In this document: positions 31,152 to 39,633 of the stretch, in pieces
Layout of the letters: each line of letters begins with the position of its first letter
Position numbering within the stretch: the stretch's first letter is position 1
Assembly (NCBI GenBank): GCA_018061865.1
Contig: JAGOTH010000006.1
Span: 1-40,551, forward strand
Direction of reading: 5' to 3'
DNA length: 40,551 nucleotides
From: Minisyncoccota bacterium
GTDB lineage: Bacteria > Patescibacteriota > Minisyncoccia > Phycocordibacterales > UBA9973
Notes under the pieces: generated by a model
The model's input: only the letters and a program-made list of their open reading frames with translations
Told to the model about the DNA's origin: nothing
Databases searched by the model: none
Position numbers and translations under genes: made by a program

Positions 31152-32486
31152 TTAATAGTACTTGTAACTCACTCCAGCCTTGAACATACTTGGAGTTGCT
31201 TTTGGCATGTAAAGTAATGGATCTAGATAGGCATTTGTAGCAGCTCTTGGTTGGCTTATTATCTTCCCTTTACAGCTCAAACTCTCTTTAGGTGAGACAT
31301 CCACAGCGTCTGCCGGATAAAGGCTTATGTGCAGGTGTGGGCCCGTAGAATGCCCTGTATTACCACTGTAACCTACCAACTCTCCCCTTTTGACTCTTTG
31401 TCCGGGTGTAGCTTTTATAAGTGAAAGATGTCCGTATGTGCTGGCTAGATTATTGTCATATTTTATAAGAATCCATTTACCAAAAGAAGCTCCTCGGCAA
31501 GCAAGGTCGGTATCTCCCGTACCCCCAATAACTCCGTCTGCCATGGCATAAACAGGAGTTCCGACACTTCCACCAATATCCACTCCACTGTGGCTTCCTG
31601 AGGCATATAAACGGCCAGAATCAGCAGTTTTACCGAAAGCCTGAGTGATTATTATGTTAGACATTGGCCAAGAAAGTGGAGCGGATCCGGGAGTTGGAAT
31701 ACTACTTGGATTTAAGACATAACTTAGTTGCGATTCATATTGACGAATTTCTGCTTCAAAGGCAGCTTTTAGTGCCTGCTTATCTGCCAGTGCTTTTTTA
31801 TAAAGAGACTCTTGGTTCTTTGTTGAAGTGAGCAATCTACTTTTTTCAGCAGCATTACCATCAAGAATTTTCTTTTGATCTTGAAGTTCTGATTTCAAAG
31901 AAATTAATTCACTTTTTAATTTTTCTTCAGAAGTTTTTGTCTCTTTCAAATCTTCTCTGACGCTGAACACTTCTGTTGCGTTATCTTTCAGAGAAGCTTG
32001 CAGGCTTTTCAATGAATCTATCTGGCCGAGAGCCTCAGAAATTTTTTCTTCTCCAAGCAAAAGATGAACAATGGGCTGTTGCTCAATTCTATCAATCTTG
32101 GCAATACTTTTTGCAAAAGCTTTTTTATTTTGATCAAGTAAAACATCCTTAGTTGAAATTTCTCCAGAAAGAGAAGAGATCTTGTTATTTTTTTCAGTTA
32201 TTTTCTTTTCAGTTAGAGATATTTCAGCAGACAATTTTTTCCGACTCAAATCTAGTTCTTTGACCGCGTTAGACAGCGTATGTGCCTGTCCAGACACTGT
32301 GGTTAGCTGTTCTTGATAAGCCTTGATTTCAGCTTCAATCTTAGAAATCTCATTTGTGTTATTTTCAATCTTACTCTGAATAACTTCTACAACAGACTCC
32401 CCTCTTGCAAAGTTTTTTCCAACAAAGAATACTGATAAAGCAATTATAGAAATAAGTAAAAATTTATTTTTGAATTTATTTTTCAT
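31152..32486 (-). CDS. Coiled-coil M23 (LytM) endopeptidase, EnvC-like
   Basis: About 444 residues. Membrane anchor, coiled coil over roughly residues 35-255, then a LytM domain with an apparently intact zinc site: the H-x3-D of SHSGVDIGG, YGHLSL, and HLH in GPHLHISLYP. It should cut peptide cross-links of peptidoglycan rather than only activate an amidase. I chose the ATG at 32486 over the TTG-led reading from 32498; it overlaps the murG end by 11 nt. Its coiled coil is colinear with that of the transglycosylase at 21594. It is the last gene of the operon. Confidence 0.9.
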   Translation of the reverse strand: MKNKFKNKFLLISIIALSVFFVGKNFARGESVVEVIQSKIENNTNEISKIEAEIKAYQEQLTTVSGQAHTLSNAVKELDLSRKKLSAEISLTEKKITEKNNKISSLSGEISTKDVLLDQNKKAFAKSIAKIDRIEQQPIVHLLLGEEKISEALGQIDSLKSLQASLKDNATEVFSVREDLKETKTSEEKLKSELISLKSELQDQKKILDGNAAEKSRLLTSTKNQESLYKKALADKQALKAAFEAEIRQYESQLSYVLNPSSIPTPGSAPLSWPMSNIIITQAFGKTADSGRLYASGSHSGVDIGGSVGTPVYAMADGVIGGTGDTDLACRGASFGKWILIKYDNNLASTYGHLSLIKATPGQRVKRGELVGYSGNTGHSTGPHLHISLYPADAVDVSPKESLSCKGKIISQPRAATNAYLDPLLYMPKATPSMFKAGVSYKYY

Positions 32487-33606
32487 GGCTTTCTGCAATG
32501 TGAATTATTTCTCTCGCAATCAACTCACTTGCTCCCGGCTTTAGGAAAGCCTTGGCTTTTTCACTCATCTCTTGTGCTTTGGCTGGATTTTTTATTACTT
32601 CAAAAACGGCTTGCAGAAAAACTGACTTTGTCAGATTTCCCTCTTCCACCACTATCCCCGCCCCTGCTCGTGCGTAACTATATGCATTTTTTCTTGAGTG
32701 GTCATTGTTAGATACCGCGAAAGGAACAACAACAGCTGGGATTCCCCAACCTGCAATTTCAAAAAGTGTGGACCCTGCACGAGTAACAACTAGATTGGCA
32801 CCTCCAGCTGACATTCGGAGACCCACTGGATTTAGAAAGGCAAAAGATCTGTAACGAGAAGCAAAAGGATTTCCACTTAGCGCCATATTGGCTCTACCTT
32901 TTACATCTTCATAATGTTTTTCTCCTGTCTGGTGAATTATCTGAACTTCTGGAAGTAAGTCTAAAAGACAATCAAGCACGACATTGTTTATCATATCGGC
33001 ACCCTGAGAACCACCAAGAATTAAAATTGTTGGAACTGATTCATCAAACCCGAGATAGTTCATAGAATCTTTTCTGTCAGCTTTTTGAATTGAGCTTCTT
33101 ACCGGTTGACCAGTCCAAGCGACATGATCTTTCTTTTCGAAATAATCAATGGCTTCTGGATACGAAATAGCTATTCTGTCTGCAAACTTTCCAGCCCAAA
33201 GGTTAACTCTTCCTGGAGCAGCGTCTGATTCGTGGATTACGATTGGTATTCCGAAAACCCTAGCAGCAAAAAGTGCCGGGTAGCTAGCATATCCGCCTTT
33301 GGCAAAAACAACATCGGGAAAAATAAAAAACATCTTCACGATTCCAATCAAAACTCCAATTCCCATTTTAAAAATATCAAAAAAGTTTTTTACAGATGAA
33401 TACATTCTTTTCTTTCCAGCTGGAACAGAGACAAAATTAATACCTTGCTCAAAAAGAGCTCTTTTGTCATATTCAGTTGTCGACATATAGTAAATCTTCA
33501 AATCAAAGATTTTATCTTTTTCAGCTATTTCGTTTATTTTTTCAGCAACGGCCACAAGAGGATAAAAATGTCCTCCTGTTCCACCGCCAGTAATTAAAAT
33601 TTTCAT
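32476..33606 (-). CDS. murG: UDP-GlcNAc:undecaprenyl-PP-MurNAc-peptide GlcNAc transferase MurG
   Basis: 376 residues of the GT-B fold. It makes lipid II from lipid I at the inner face of the membrane. The first glycine-rich loop is ILITGGGTGGHFYPLVAVAEKI, the second LILGGSQGADMIN, and the donor-site region reads VVTRAGSTLFEIAGWGIPAVVVP. The start overlaps the ftsW stop by 4 nt (ATGA), and the end overlaps the M23 gene. Confidence 0.96.
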   Translation of the reverse strand: MKILITGGGTGGHFYPLVAVAEKINEIAEKDKIFDLKIYYMSTTEYDKRALFEQGINFVSVPAGKKRMYSSVKNFFDIFKMGIGVLIGIVKMFFIFPDVVFAKGGYASYPALFAARVFGIPIVIHESDAAPGRVNLWAGKFADRIAISYPEAIDYFEKKDHVAWTGQPVRSSIQKADRKDSMNYLGFDESVPTILILGGSQGADMINNVVLDCLLDLLPEVQIIHQTGEKHYEDVKGRANMALSGNPFASRYRSFAFLNPVGLRMSAGGANLVVTRAGSTLFEIAGWGIPAVVVPFAVSNNDHSRKNAYSYARAGAGIVVEEGNLTKSVFLQAVFEVIKNPAKAQEMSEKAKAFLKPGASELIAREIIHIAESHEK

Positions 33607-34709
33607 ATTTTATCTGTTTGGTATCTTGAAATCTGCAGAATTAGTCCCACTGACATAAGAGCAACGAGCAGAGAGGTTCCTCCGTGACTAATAAAAACTA
33701 ATGGAACCCCAGTTAGTGGGAAAAGTCCGATCGAAGAAGAAATATTCAGAAAAGATTGGACTGTAAACAGTATAACAAGTCCAAAGACTAACAGTCTAGC
33801 GAATGAATCCGGCGAACGATACGCAATTCTTAATCCTCTTAGAGAGAACATCAGGTAAAGAGTAATTAAAACGAAGGTTCCAACAAATCCCATTTCTTCT
33901 CCAATAACAGCAAAGATAGAATCTCCGTGTGGCTCCGGCAAGTTAGTGAACTTCTGAACACTTTGGCCAAGACCTCGGCCAAAAATCCCACCAGAACCGA
34001 CAGCAATAAGAGACTGATTTATTTGCCAAGAGCTTCCCTGGGGATCACTATTTGGATGAATGAAAGTTTCAATTCTGTCTCTAACGTAACTGGTCGAAAG
34101 ACCAAAAATGATAAGCCCTACAGCCACAAAAGAAGTCATCGCTAAAACGACTCGAGTTGAAATACCAGATATAAACAACATTCCAAAAGCCGTGACAGAA
34201 ATAAGAAGAAAACTTTTTGTATCAGGCTGAAGAAGCAGGACCGTCGCCACTACGCCAAGGAAAACAATTAACGGTAATATTCCAAATTTCCAATCATTAA
34301 CTCTATGTTTTACCCAAGATAGCCAAGCGGCAAAGTAAACGACAAAAGAAAACTTCAAAAATTCTGCTGGTTGAATTGAAAGCCCAAAAATAGACAACCA
34401 ACGCCTAGCTCCTCCATGCTCAAAACCAAGACCTGGAACAAAAACTAGAGCCGTTAATCCAAGAGAAGCTAAAAATAAAAGGAAAGCGTACTTTCTCCAG
34501 ATTTTATAATTTAGTTTATAAGCAAAAAGTCCAGCTAAAATTCCCATTCCAATACCAAACACTATTTGGTTTACCAAGATTCCAGCAAACTTTGAGGCAT
34601 CTTTGGCATAAACTCCAAGAGCAGCTGAAACAAAAGAAAAAACACCAAAAATAACAAGGATGACAACCAGAGTCAAAAATATTCTGTCTGGCTCTCTCTT
34701 TGTATTCAT
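33603..34709 (-). CDS. ftsW: FtsW/RodA/SpoVE-family glycan polymerase
   Basis: 368 residues, about ten membrane spans. SEDS-family glycosyltransferase that polymerises lipid II. Conserved loops: SIQPAEFLKFSFVVYFAAW, LLQPDTKSFLL, QINQSLIAVGSGGIFGRGLGQS, and LPEPHGDSIFAVIGEEMGFVG with the catalytic-loop acids. FtsW is favoured over RodA by its place between mraY and murG. It starts 4 nt after mraY. Confidence 0.92.
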   Translation of the reverse strand: MNTKREPDRIFLTLVVILVIFGVFSFVSAALGVYAKDASKFAGILVNQIVFGIGMGILAGLFAYKLNYKIWRKYAFLLFLASLGLTALVFVPGLGFEHGGARRWLSIFGLSIQPAEFLKFSFVVYFAAWLSWVKHRVNDWKFGILPLIVFLGVVATVLLLQPDTKSFLLISVTAFGMLFISGISTRVVLAMTSFVAVGLIIFGLSTSYVRDRIETFIHPNSDPQGSSWQINQSLIAVGSGGIFGRGLGQSVQKFTNLPEPHGDSIFAVIGEEMGFVGTFVLITLYLMFSLRGLRIAYRSPDSFARLLVFGLVILFTVQSFLNISSSIGLFPLTGVPLVFISHGGTSLLVALMSVGLILQISRYQTDKI

Positions 34710-34713
34710 AAAA

Positions 34714-35766
34714 CTAACTTAACAAACTAATAATAATAGCGGTGATTGAACAAACTATAGAGATAACCCAATATCTCATTGTTATTTTTGCTCGGCTCCA
34801 ACCCAAAGCTTCAAAGTGATGATGAAGTGGCGCAACCAAGAAAACTTTTTTCTTAAAATATTTTTTAGAAATTATTTGAACTGTCGAAGAAACAGAGGTT
34901 GCAACAAGAGGAAGACCAGCGATCAAAATAATAAACACATTATCAGTCATAAAAAGTATAGTAGTAAGCGCGGTGGTCAGAGCAAGCATTCCTGTTTCTC
35001 CTAAATAAAATCTTGCAGGTGGAATATTAAACCAAAGAAAAGCCAAAATTCCTCCGAGAACTACTGTACAGAAAGCAGCAATATCTATCTGATTTTGGAA
35101 AAAAGCAATCGCTCCAAAAGAAGCAAAGACACTAGCCATAACTCCCCCAGCAAGACCGTCGATTCCATCAATTACACCAGAAGTAAATATTGCGTAGTGA
35201 GTAAAAATAAAAAATGGAATAAAAAATATACCCAAACTTATAGCTTCAGAAACAAACGGAACAGAAATAGAATTCATTCCAAGTTTGTAATAAAACCAGA
35301 AAGCTCCAATTGCTCCAATCAGGAGAACTATTAGTGTCATTGTTTTTCTTGGAAAACCATCAATGTATTTACCTGGCTTGGCAAAAATAACCAAAAGATC
35401 ATCCGCAAGTCCAACCATTGCCCCAAGTAACAATCCAAAGAATGGAATATATGTCTGACTTCTGCTGACAAAATCAAACTTTACAATTTCTTCCAAACCA
35501 AAACCTCTAGCAAGAATCCAAAGAGAGGCAGTCGTTATGAAAACCGATGCCCAAATTATTATTCCACCAACTCTCGGAGTTTTGACCTCTTCTTCGGTAT
35601 TATTTATTTTTGAAAAAGCCATGCTCATCTCAGCTTGATCTTTCCTAGCTCTCCCCTTCCAGAGCTTCTTCTTATACATGAAAGCAGTTAGTCTTGGTGT
35701 AATCAATATACCAATAAAGAAAGATACGGCGGCTGGAACAAATAGTTTTGCGATACTAAAAATCAT
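34714..35766 (-). CDS. mraY: Phospho-MurNAc-pentapeptide transferase MraY
   Basis: 350 residues, about ten membrane spans. It makes lipid I from UDP-MurNAc-pentapeptide. Visible motifs are the Asp-Asp pair of GLADDLLVIF, SGVIDGIDGLAGG, and the cytoplasmic LHHHFEALGWSRAKI. The start ATG overlaps the stop of the carboxypeptidase by 4 nt. A TATAAT ends 6 nt before it, so an internal leaderless promoter is possible. Confidence 0.96.
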   Translation of the reverse strand: MIFSIAKLFVPAAVSFFIGILITPRLTAFMYKKKLWKGRARKDQAEMSMAFSKINNTEEEVKTPRVGGIIIWASVFITTASLWILARGFGLEEIVKFDFVSRSQTYIPFFGLLLGAMVGLADDLLVIFAKPGKYIDGFPRKTMTLIVLLIGAIGAFWFYYKLGMNSISVPFVSEAISLGIFFIPFFIFTHYAIFTSGVIDGIDGLAGGVMASVFASFGAIAFFQNQIDIAAFCTVVLGGILAFLWFNIPPARFYLGETGMLALTTALTTILFMTDNVFIILIAGLPLVATSVSSTVQIISKKYFKKKVFLVAPLHHHFEALGWSRAKITMRYWVISIVCSITAIIISLLS

Positions 35767-36704
35767 ATTTTGATTATAGCAGAGAGCTCTTTATTTCTAC
35801 TGTTTAAAAACTCCTTCAACCCTTCTGAAAGAATGACCAAATCATCAAACCTCTCCATGTATCCACTTCCAAGCACGACAATCGCATATCTCTCCCCCGC
35901 CTCTTCAACCAAAACAGCCACTCCTCCACCAGAAGAATCTGTGTAGCCAGTTTTTGAAACCAAAACTTTAAAACCAATCTTATCTAATGCTTTGTTGGTG
36001 TTTAGGACAACTTCATCAGGACCAAAAAATGGGATTCTTTCGTAAGAACTCAAGAAAAAAACATCTGGATAAGTTTCGTTTATTATTTTCAACATTTTGG
36101 CAATGTCCCTAGGGCTACCAACTCCGCCAGGAAAACCTCCGTCAGTTGGTAAACCAGTCGGCGTATTAAAATAAATACTTTCAAGTTGATTATTTGAAGC
36201 AAATGAATTCATATCCAAAACAATGTTTCTGCCAATTGTCTCTCCATAGGAGCGAGCAAGAGCCGAAGTGGCATCATTCGAAGAAACAATCAAAGACATC
36301 TGAAGTAAATCTAAAGCTTTGAAATTTTCTCCTGGAGAAATAACTCCAGCTCCATACATTCTAGTGTCTGCTTCAGAAACTTTTATATCCATAGAAAGGG
36401 GTAAGTTTGAGACAAAAACAAAATCATTAAAAAGTTTGGTTATAGAAGCAAGCTCCATTGGCTTATCTGAATTTTTCTCATAAAGAACGAAATCATCAGA
36501 CAAACGAACAACGATTGCTCCTCGTGCCAAGATATCTGTATTTTCGAAAACACTTTTGGCATTTTTCTCTTCTGTCCTTCTTGTCTCTTTTTCAAAATTT
36601 GATTTGTAATTGTAATCAAAGAAAAAAGCTCCTAGTACAAGCACTAGAAAAATAAATTTTCCAATATTTAAAAATAGTTCTTTATTAATTATTTTCCGCA
36701 TCAT
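35763..36704 (-). CDS. D-alanyl-D-alanine carboxypeptidase (S11, PBP5-like)
   Basis: 313 residues. Membrane anchor at about 14-29. The penicillin-binding motifs are complete: SxxK as Ser87-Ile-Thr-Lys90, SxN as Ser141-Ser-Asn143, and KTG in VSKTGYTDSSGG. It trims the terminal D-Ala from peptide stems outside the membrane. It overlaps scpB by 20 nt and mraY by 4 nt, so it is firmly inside the operon. The C-terminal beta domain of longer PBP5 proteins is missing. Confidence 0.92.
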   Translation of the reverse strand: MMRKIINKELFLNIGKFIFLVLVLGAFFFDYNYKSNFEKETRRTEEKNAKSVFENTDILARGAIVVRLSDDFVLYEKNSDKPMELASITKLFNDFVFVSNLPLSMDIKVSEADTRMYGAGVISPGENFKALDLLQMSLIVSSNDATSALARSYGETIGRNIVLDMNSFASNNQLESIYFNTPTGLPTDGGFPGGVGSPRDIAKMLKIINETYPDVFFLSSYERIPFFGPDEVVLNTNKALDKIGFKVLVSKTGYTDSSGGGVAVLVEEAGERYAIVVLGSGYMERFDDLVILSEGLKEFLNSRNKELSAIIKI

Positions 36705-37242
36705 CCTTTACAACCTTTTCAGAAATTTCTTCCAAAGATTTTATTATTTCAGAATATTCAGGCAAATCTTCTTTCTTCGTAATACCTAAGAATGCAAACA
36801 GATCATGAGTTGGTAGGTATCTAGCCTTTCGGTTGTCTGTATCATCATTTACTCTCTCAATCATTCCTCTCAAAACCAAAGATCTGAGAGTGTAAGTTGA
36901 ATTTACCCCTCTTATGAAATCAATGTCACTTCTAGTTGCTCCATTCTTGTATAGAATAATTGCCAAAACTTCCTGTGCAGAACGAGACAAATCTCCCGCC
37001 ACTTCTTCATCAGAAATCTTTTCAATAATGCTAGAGAAATCACTTTTCGTTCTAAGAGAAACAGATTCTCCTGCCTCGAGTAGAGCAAGCCCACTTCCAG
37101 CTTCAAGTCTTTCAGATAGAATTCTAATTCCTTCGTTTATTTCTTCTGTGGAAACTTCTAACATCTTTGCTAGTTTGTTTTTTGAAACTGGTTCTGATGT
37201 AAAGAAAAGGATTGCTTCAATTTTTTTATCTATATCATTCAT
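36685..37242 (-). CDS. scpB: Segregation and condensation protein B
   Basis: 185 residues with two winged-helix domains: KIEAILFFTSEPVSKNKLAK at the start, then QEVLAIILYKNGATRSDIDFIRGVNST and GMIERV. ScpB forms the bacterial SMC complex with ScpA. It is 4 nt after scpA. SMC itself is not in the window. Confidence 0.95.
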   Translation of the reverse strand: MNDIDKKIEAILFFTSEPVSKNKLAKMLEVSTEEINEGIRILSERLEAGSGLALLEAGESVSLRTKSDFSSIIEKISDEEVAGDLSRSAQEVLAIILYKNGATRSDIDFIRGVNSTYTLRSLVLRGMIERVNDDTDNRKARYLPTHDLFAFLGITKKEDLPEYSEIIKSLEEISEKVVKDDAENN

Positions 37243-37246
37243 ATTT

Positions 37247-37999
37247 TTAATTATTATTATTTTCTTCTATTTCTAAAACTCTAACTTTGGTAATGGTCAT
37301 ATCGCTAAACGTGTCATTCTGAGTAATATCGAGAATTCCTTGTCTCATCAGCTCAAGCACGGCGAGGAAAGAAACAATGGAATAAACTCTCGCGTCTCTT
37401 TCGTCCTCAGGGTTTGGATGACGAGACAATTCGCTGAAACTGTGACTGACAGCCTCTTCTATTCTCTCAACAATACTCGCAAACATTTCTTCGATACTTA
37501 TTATTTTGCGAACGGTAACTTCTGGCAACTTTTCAACTTTTGGAACTCTTATTAGAACCGATTTAACTGATTCCAAAATTACAGACAAAGTTAATCTTTC
37601 ATCTGGAATAAATCTAGCTTCTCGATCTGGCGCTTTCTTCTGAGCAAAAAGATTTTTCCCGGGTTTTATTTTTTTGGATGTTTTTATAAAAATATTATAA
37701 AGAGCGATTCTTTTTTCTAGATCTTTGATATCTTTTTCTTCTTCATTGGTTAATTTGAGCCCTGGGAGAAGTGAGCGGGACTTGATGAGAATAAGAGTAC
37801 TGATTATAAAAATAAATTCAGAAGAAATCTGAAATCCTCTATCCCCTTTTTCTCGAACATAGTTTATAAAGTCTTCAGTGACAGCCCCAAGAGATAATTC
37901 ATTGATAAAAAGCTTCCTTTTTTCAATAAGCTCCAAAAGGACCCCAATCGGCCCCTCAAATATGTCTGATTTTATATGATATGAATCCTCTCCTTCCAT
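37247..37999 (-). CDS. scpA: Segregation and condensation protein A
   Basis: 250 residues, the kleisin subunit of SMC-ScpAB. The start IFEGPIGVLLELIEKRKLFI and SEFIFIISTLILIKSRSLLPG are typical. The C-terminal winged helix (VSFLAVLELMRQGILDITQND) is intact. It heads the operon. A TATAAT on the minus strand (38013-38008) ends 8 nt before the ATG, and a terminator lies just upstream of that. Confidence 0.94.
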   Translation of the reverse strand: MEGEDSYHIKSDIFEGPIGVLLELIEKRKLFINELSLGAVTEDFINYVREKGDRGFQISSEFIFIISTLILIKSRSLLPGLKLTNEEEKDIKDLEKRIALYNIFIKTSKKIKPGKNLFAQKKAPDREARFIPDERLTLSVILESVKSVLIRVPKVEKLPEVTVRKIISIEEMFASIVERIEEAVSHSFSELSRHPNPEDERDARVYSIVSFLAVLELMRQGILDITQNDTFSDMTITKVRVLEIEENNNN

Positions 38000-38007
38000 T
38001 AAATAGT

Positions 38008-38013
38008 ATTATA
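38008..38013 (-). promoter_or_regulatory. -10 box giving a leaderless scpA operon
   Basis: TATAAT on the minus strand ends 8 nt before the scpA ATG. The terminator of the zinc-ribbon genes occupies the -35 region. Confidence 0.65.
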
Positions 38014-38015
38014 AC

Positions 38016-38043
38016 AAAAACCCCCGCTTTCGCGGAGGTTTTT
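38016..38043 (-). terminator. Terminator of the zinc-ribbon gene pair
   Basis: AAAACCCCCGC and GCGGAGGTTTT pair with one mismatch around loop TTTC. Read on the minus strand the T-run follows, just before the scpA promoter. Confidence 0.8.
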
Positions 38044-38105
38044 AAACTTTTAATAGGGACTGGTCTGTCTACACTTCTGATAAAATAATATCCTATTAGG
38101 CAACG

Positions 38106-38282
38106 CTATCCTAAAATAAAAATCACTACTGCAATAGCAAGACCAGTAAGTACAATGAGAGCCGGGACAACATTAACACTCCTTTCTTTTTCTAGATTAG
38201 TATTATCACTTATACTCTTACCACAATCAGTGCAAAATTTTTCATCTTCCTCTATTTTATTTTTACAATTAGTGCAAAACAT
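38106..38282 (-). CDS. 58-residue zinc-ribbon membrane protein
   Basis: An ORF from ATG 38282 to TAG 38106. One zinc ribbon (CTNC, then CTDC, residues 3-20), a short linker, and one C-terminal membrane span (about 38-57, VVPALIVLTGLAIAVVIFIL). It is 1 nt after the stop of the larger zinc-ribbon gene, so the two form an operon. The arrangement ribbon-linker-span predicts the ribbon on the cytoplasmic side if the tail is anchored by its C-terminus. Confidence 0.7.
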   Translation of the reverse strand: MFCTNCKNKIEEDEKFCTDCGKSISDNTNLEKERSVNVVPALIVLTGLAIAVVIFILG

Positions 38283-38283
38283 A

Positions 38284-38868
38284 TTATTTTTTAAGTTTAT
38301 AAGCTTTAATCAACCCTATAATCAAATATATAAGCACCAGTAATTGAACAACAGTAGGACTCACAAAGAAAATCGTTAAGCATAAGCCAATAAGAATCCA
38401 TATGTTCCGAATAATATTTTTAAATTCAGATATTTTTTTCCCCAATTTAATAAACACAATACCAACTAGAATATTAATTATTAATCCAAATATACCACCC
38501 TTAGGTAAACCAGCGTCACTAAAATTAGGGTCTAAAATACCCCACACAAAAATCAAAACACCAAGAAAAATACAAAGCACCCATCCAATAGCTTTAGAAA
38601 ATCGTCCCAATTTATTAATCTCTTTCTCTAGTTTGGTTTTATCTATAGATTGATTTAAATTGCTACTAATCTTTCTCGAATCTTTACCTAGTAATTGGTT
38701 CCCACAATTACCACAAAATCTTTTTTTATCTTTTATACTTTTCCCACATAATTGACAAAAACTTATTTTCTCAGCAACAGGTGTTTCATTTATTATTTCT
38801 GAGCCACACCACGCACAAAAATTTGATCCCTCAATATTTTCCCGATCACATTTAAGGCACTTTCTCAT
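38284..38868 (-). CDS. Double zinc-ribbon multi-span membrane protein
   Basis: 194 residues. Two zinc ribbons at the N-terminus: CLKC/CAWC (residues 4-21) and CQLC/CGNC (38-56). A linker with a coiled-coil patch follows, then about three to four membrane spans (from about 94). No enzyme domain is seen. Proteins of this layout are common and mostly uncharacterised. The gene is AT-rich like the rest of the island and is co-transcribed with the 58-residue protein. Confidence 0.75.
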   Translation of the reverse strand: MRKCLKCDRENIEGSNFCAWCGSEIINETPVAEKISFCQLCGKSIKDKKRFCGNCGNQLLGKDSRKISSNLNQSIDKTKLEKEINKLGRFSKAIGWVLCIFLGVLIFVWGILDPNFSDAGLPKGGIFGLIINILVGIVFIKLGKKISEFKNIIRNIWILIGLCLTIFFVSPTVVQLLVLIYLIIGLIKAYKLKK

Positions 38869-38944
38869 ATAATATAGTTAGATATTTTATTATTAATAAA
38901 AAGATAAATTATTATAACATTCTTATCCTCCTTCGTGGGGATTT

Positions 38945-39601
38945 TTAAGTTTTAGTTTTTTTATCTGCAAAAATTTCTTCTATCTCAGTAATCCTTAAAG
39001 ATCTCTGTTCTTCTACTGTTTTTGTTATAGGTTTAAATTTTTTATACAAATCTATAGTATTAACATATAAACTAAAGGCTTTATTTCTATTAATAACATA
39101 TATATAAGCTTGATATTCCACAAATTGACAGAAAGACATTGCAATAGTTATTTGAATTATGTCTAATTTCGCAGTTCCTTTATTTAAAGCAGTCGCGATA
39201 ACTTCAAGTTTATTTGAACAATTTATTGAGAATTTAAACAATTCTGGGTTTTTATCATAAAAAGTTTTCCAATTTAAAAACTTAACCTTATTTTTCTCTT
39301 CCTTAAGTTCCGAAAAAGAAAATCCCTCCATCTCAACTGGAAGTAAATCTAAACCTAAATCTTTATTATTATAATCTACCTTTTCTCTTAAATATTCATA
39401 ACTTTCAAGAAATTCCTGAAACTTTCTTAACTCATATATAGCAACAGACTCTCTGCTAATTGAATTTTGCTCTCTGATTAATTTGATTTGCCGTAACGCA
39501 GCAAAGGCTGTATAAACGAAAATAAATGGTATAACTTTTTCAACAACAGCAGGAAAAAATTCTTCAAAAAAAATTGAGACAGGATAAAATAAAGTTTCCA
39601 T
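38945..39601 (-). CDS. DUF4760-like membrane-anchored protein
   Basis: 218 residues. One N-terminal membrane span (about 17-37) followed by a helical cytoplasmic domain (REQNSISRESVAIYELRKFQEFLESYEYLREKV has the look of DUF4760 proteins; residues about 43-76). The function of that family is unknown. A TATAAT on the minus strand (39612-39607) ends only 5 nt before the ATG, directly after the rplU terminator. Confidence 0.6.
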   Translation of the reverse strand: METLFYPVSIFFEEFFPAVVEKVIPFIFVYTAFAALRQIKLIREQNSISRESVAIYELRKFQEFLESYEYLREKVDYNNKDLGLDLLPVEMEGFSFSELKEEKNKVKFLNWKTFYDKNPELFKFSINCSNKLEVIATALNKGTAKLDIIQITIAMSFCQFVEYQAYIYVINRNKAFSLYVNTIDLYKKFKPITKTVEEQRSLRITEIEEIFADKKTKT

Positions 39602-39611
39602 TTATTATTAT

Positions 39612-39633
39612 AAAACCCCCAAAAGGAGGTTTT
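39612..39633 (-). terminator. Terminator of rplU
   Basis: AAAACCCCC (39612-39620) and GGAGGTTTT (39625-39633) pair with one mismatch around AAAA. The first T-run overlaps the -10 box of the next gene. Confidence 0.75.

Noticed and set aside
38057-38150. Inverted repeat ACTGGTCT/AGACCAGT as an element end
   Set aside because: It is only 8 bp, one arm lies in the 58-residue zinc-ribbon ORF, and there is no target duplication.
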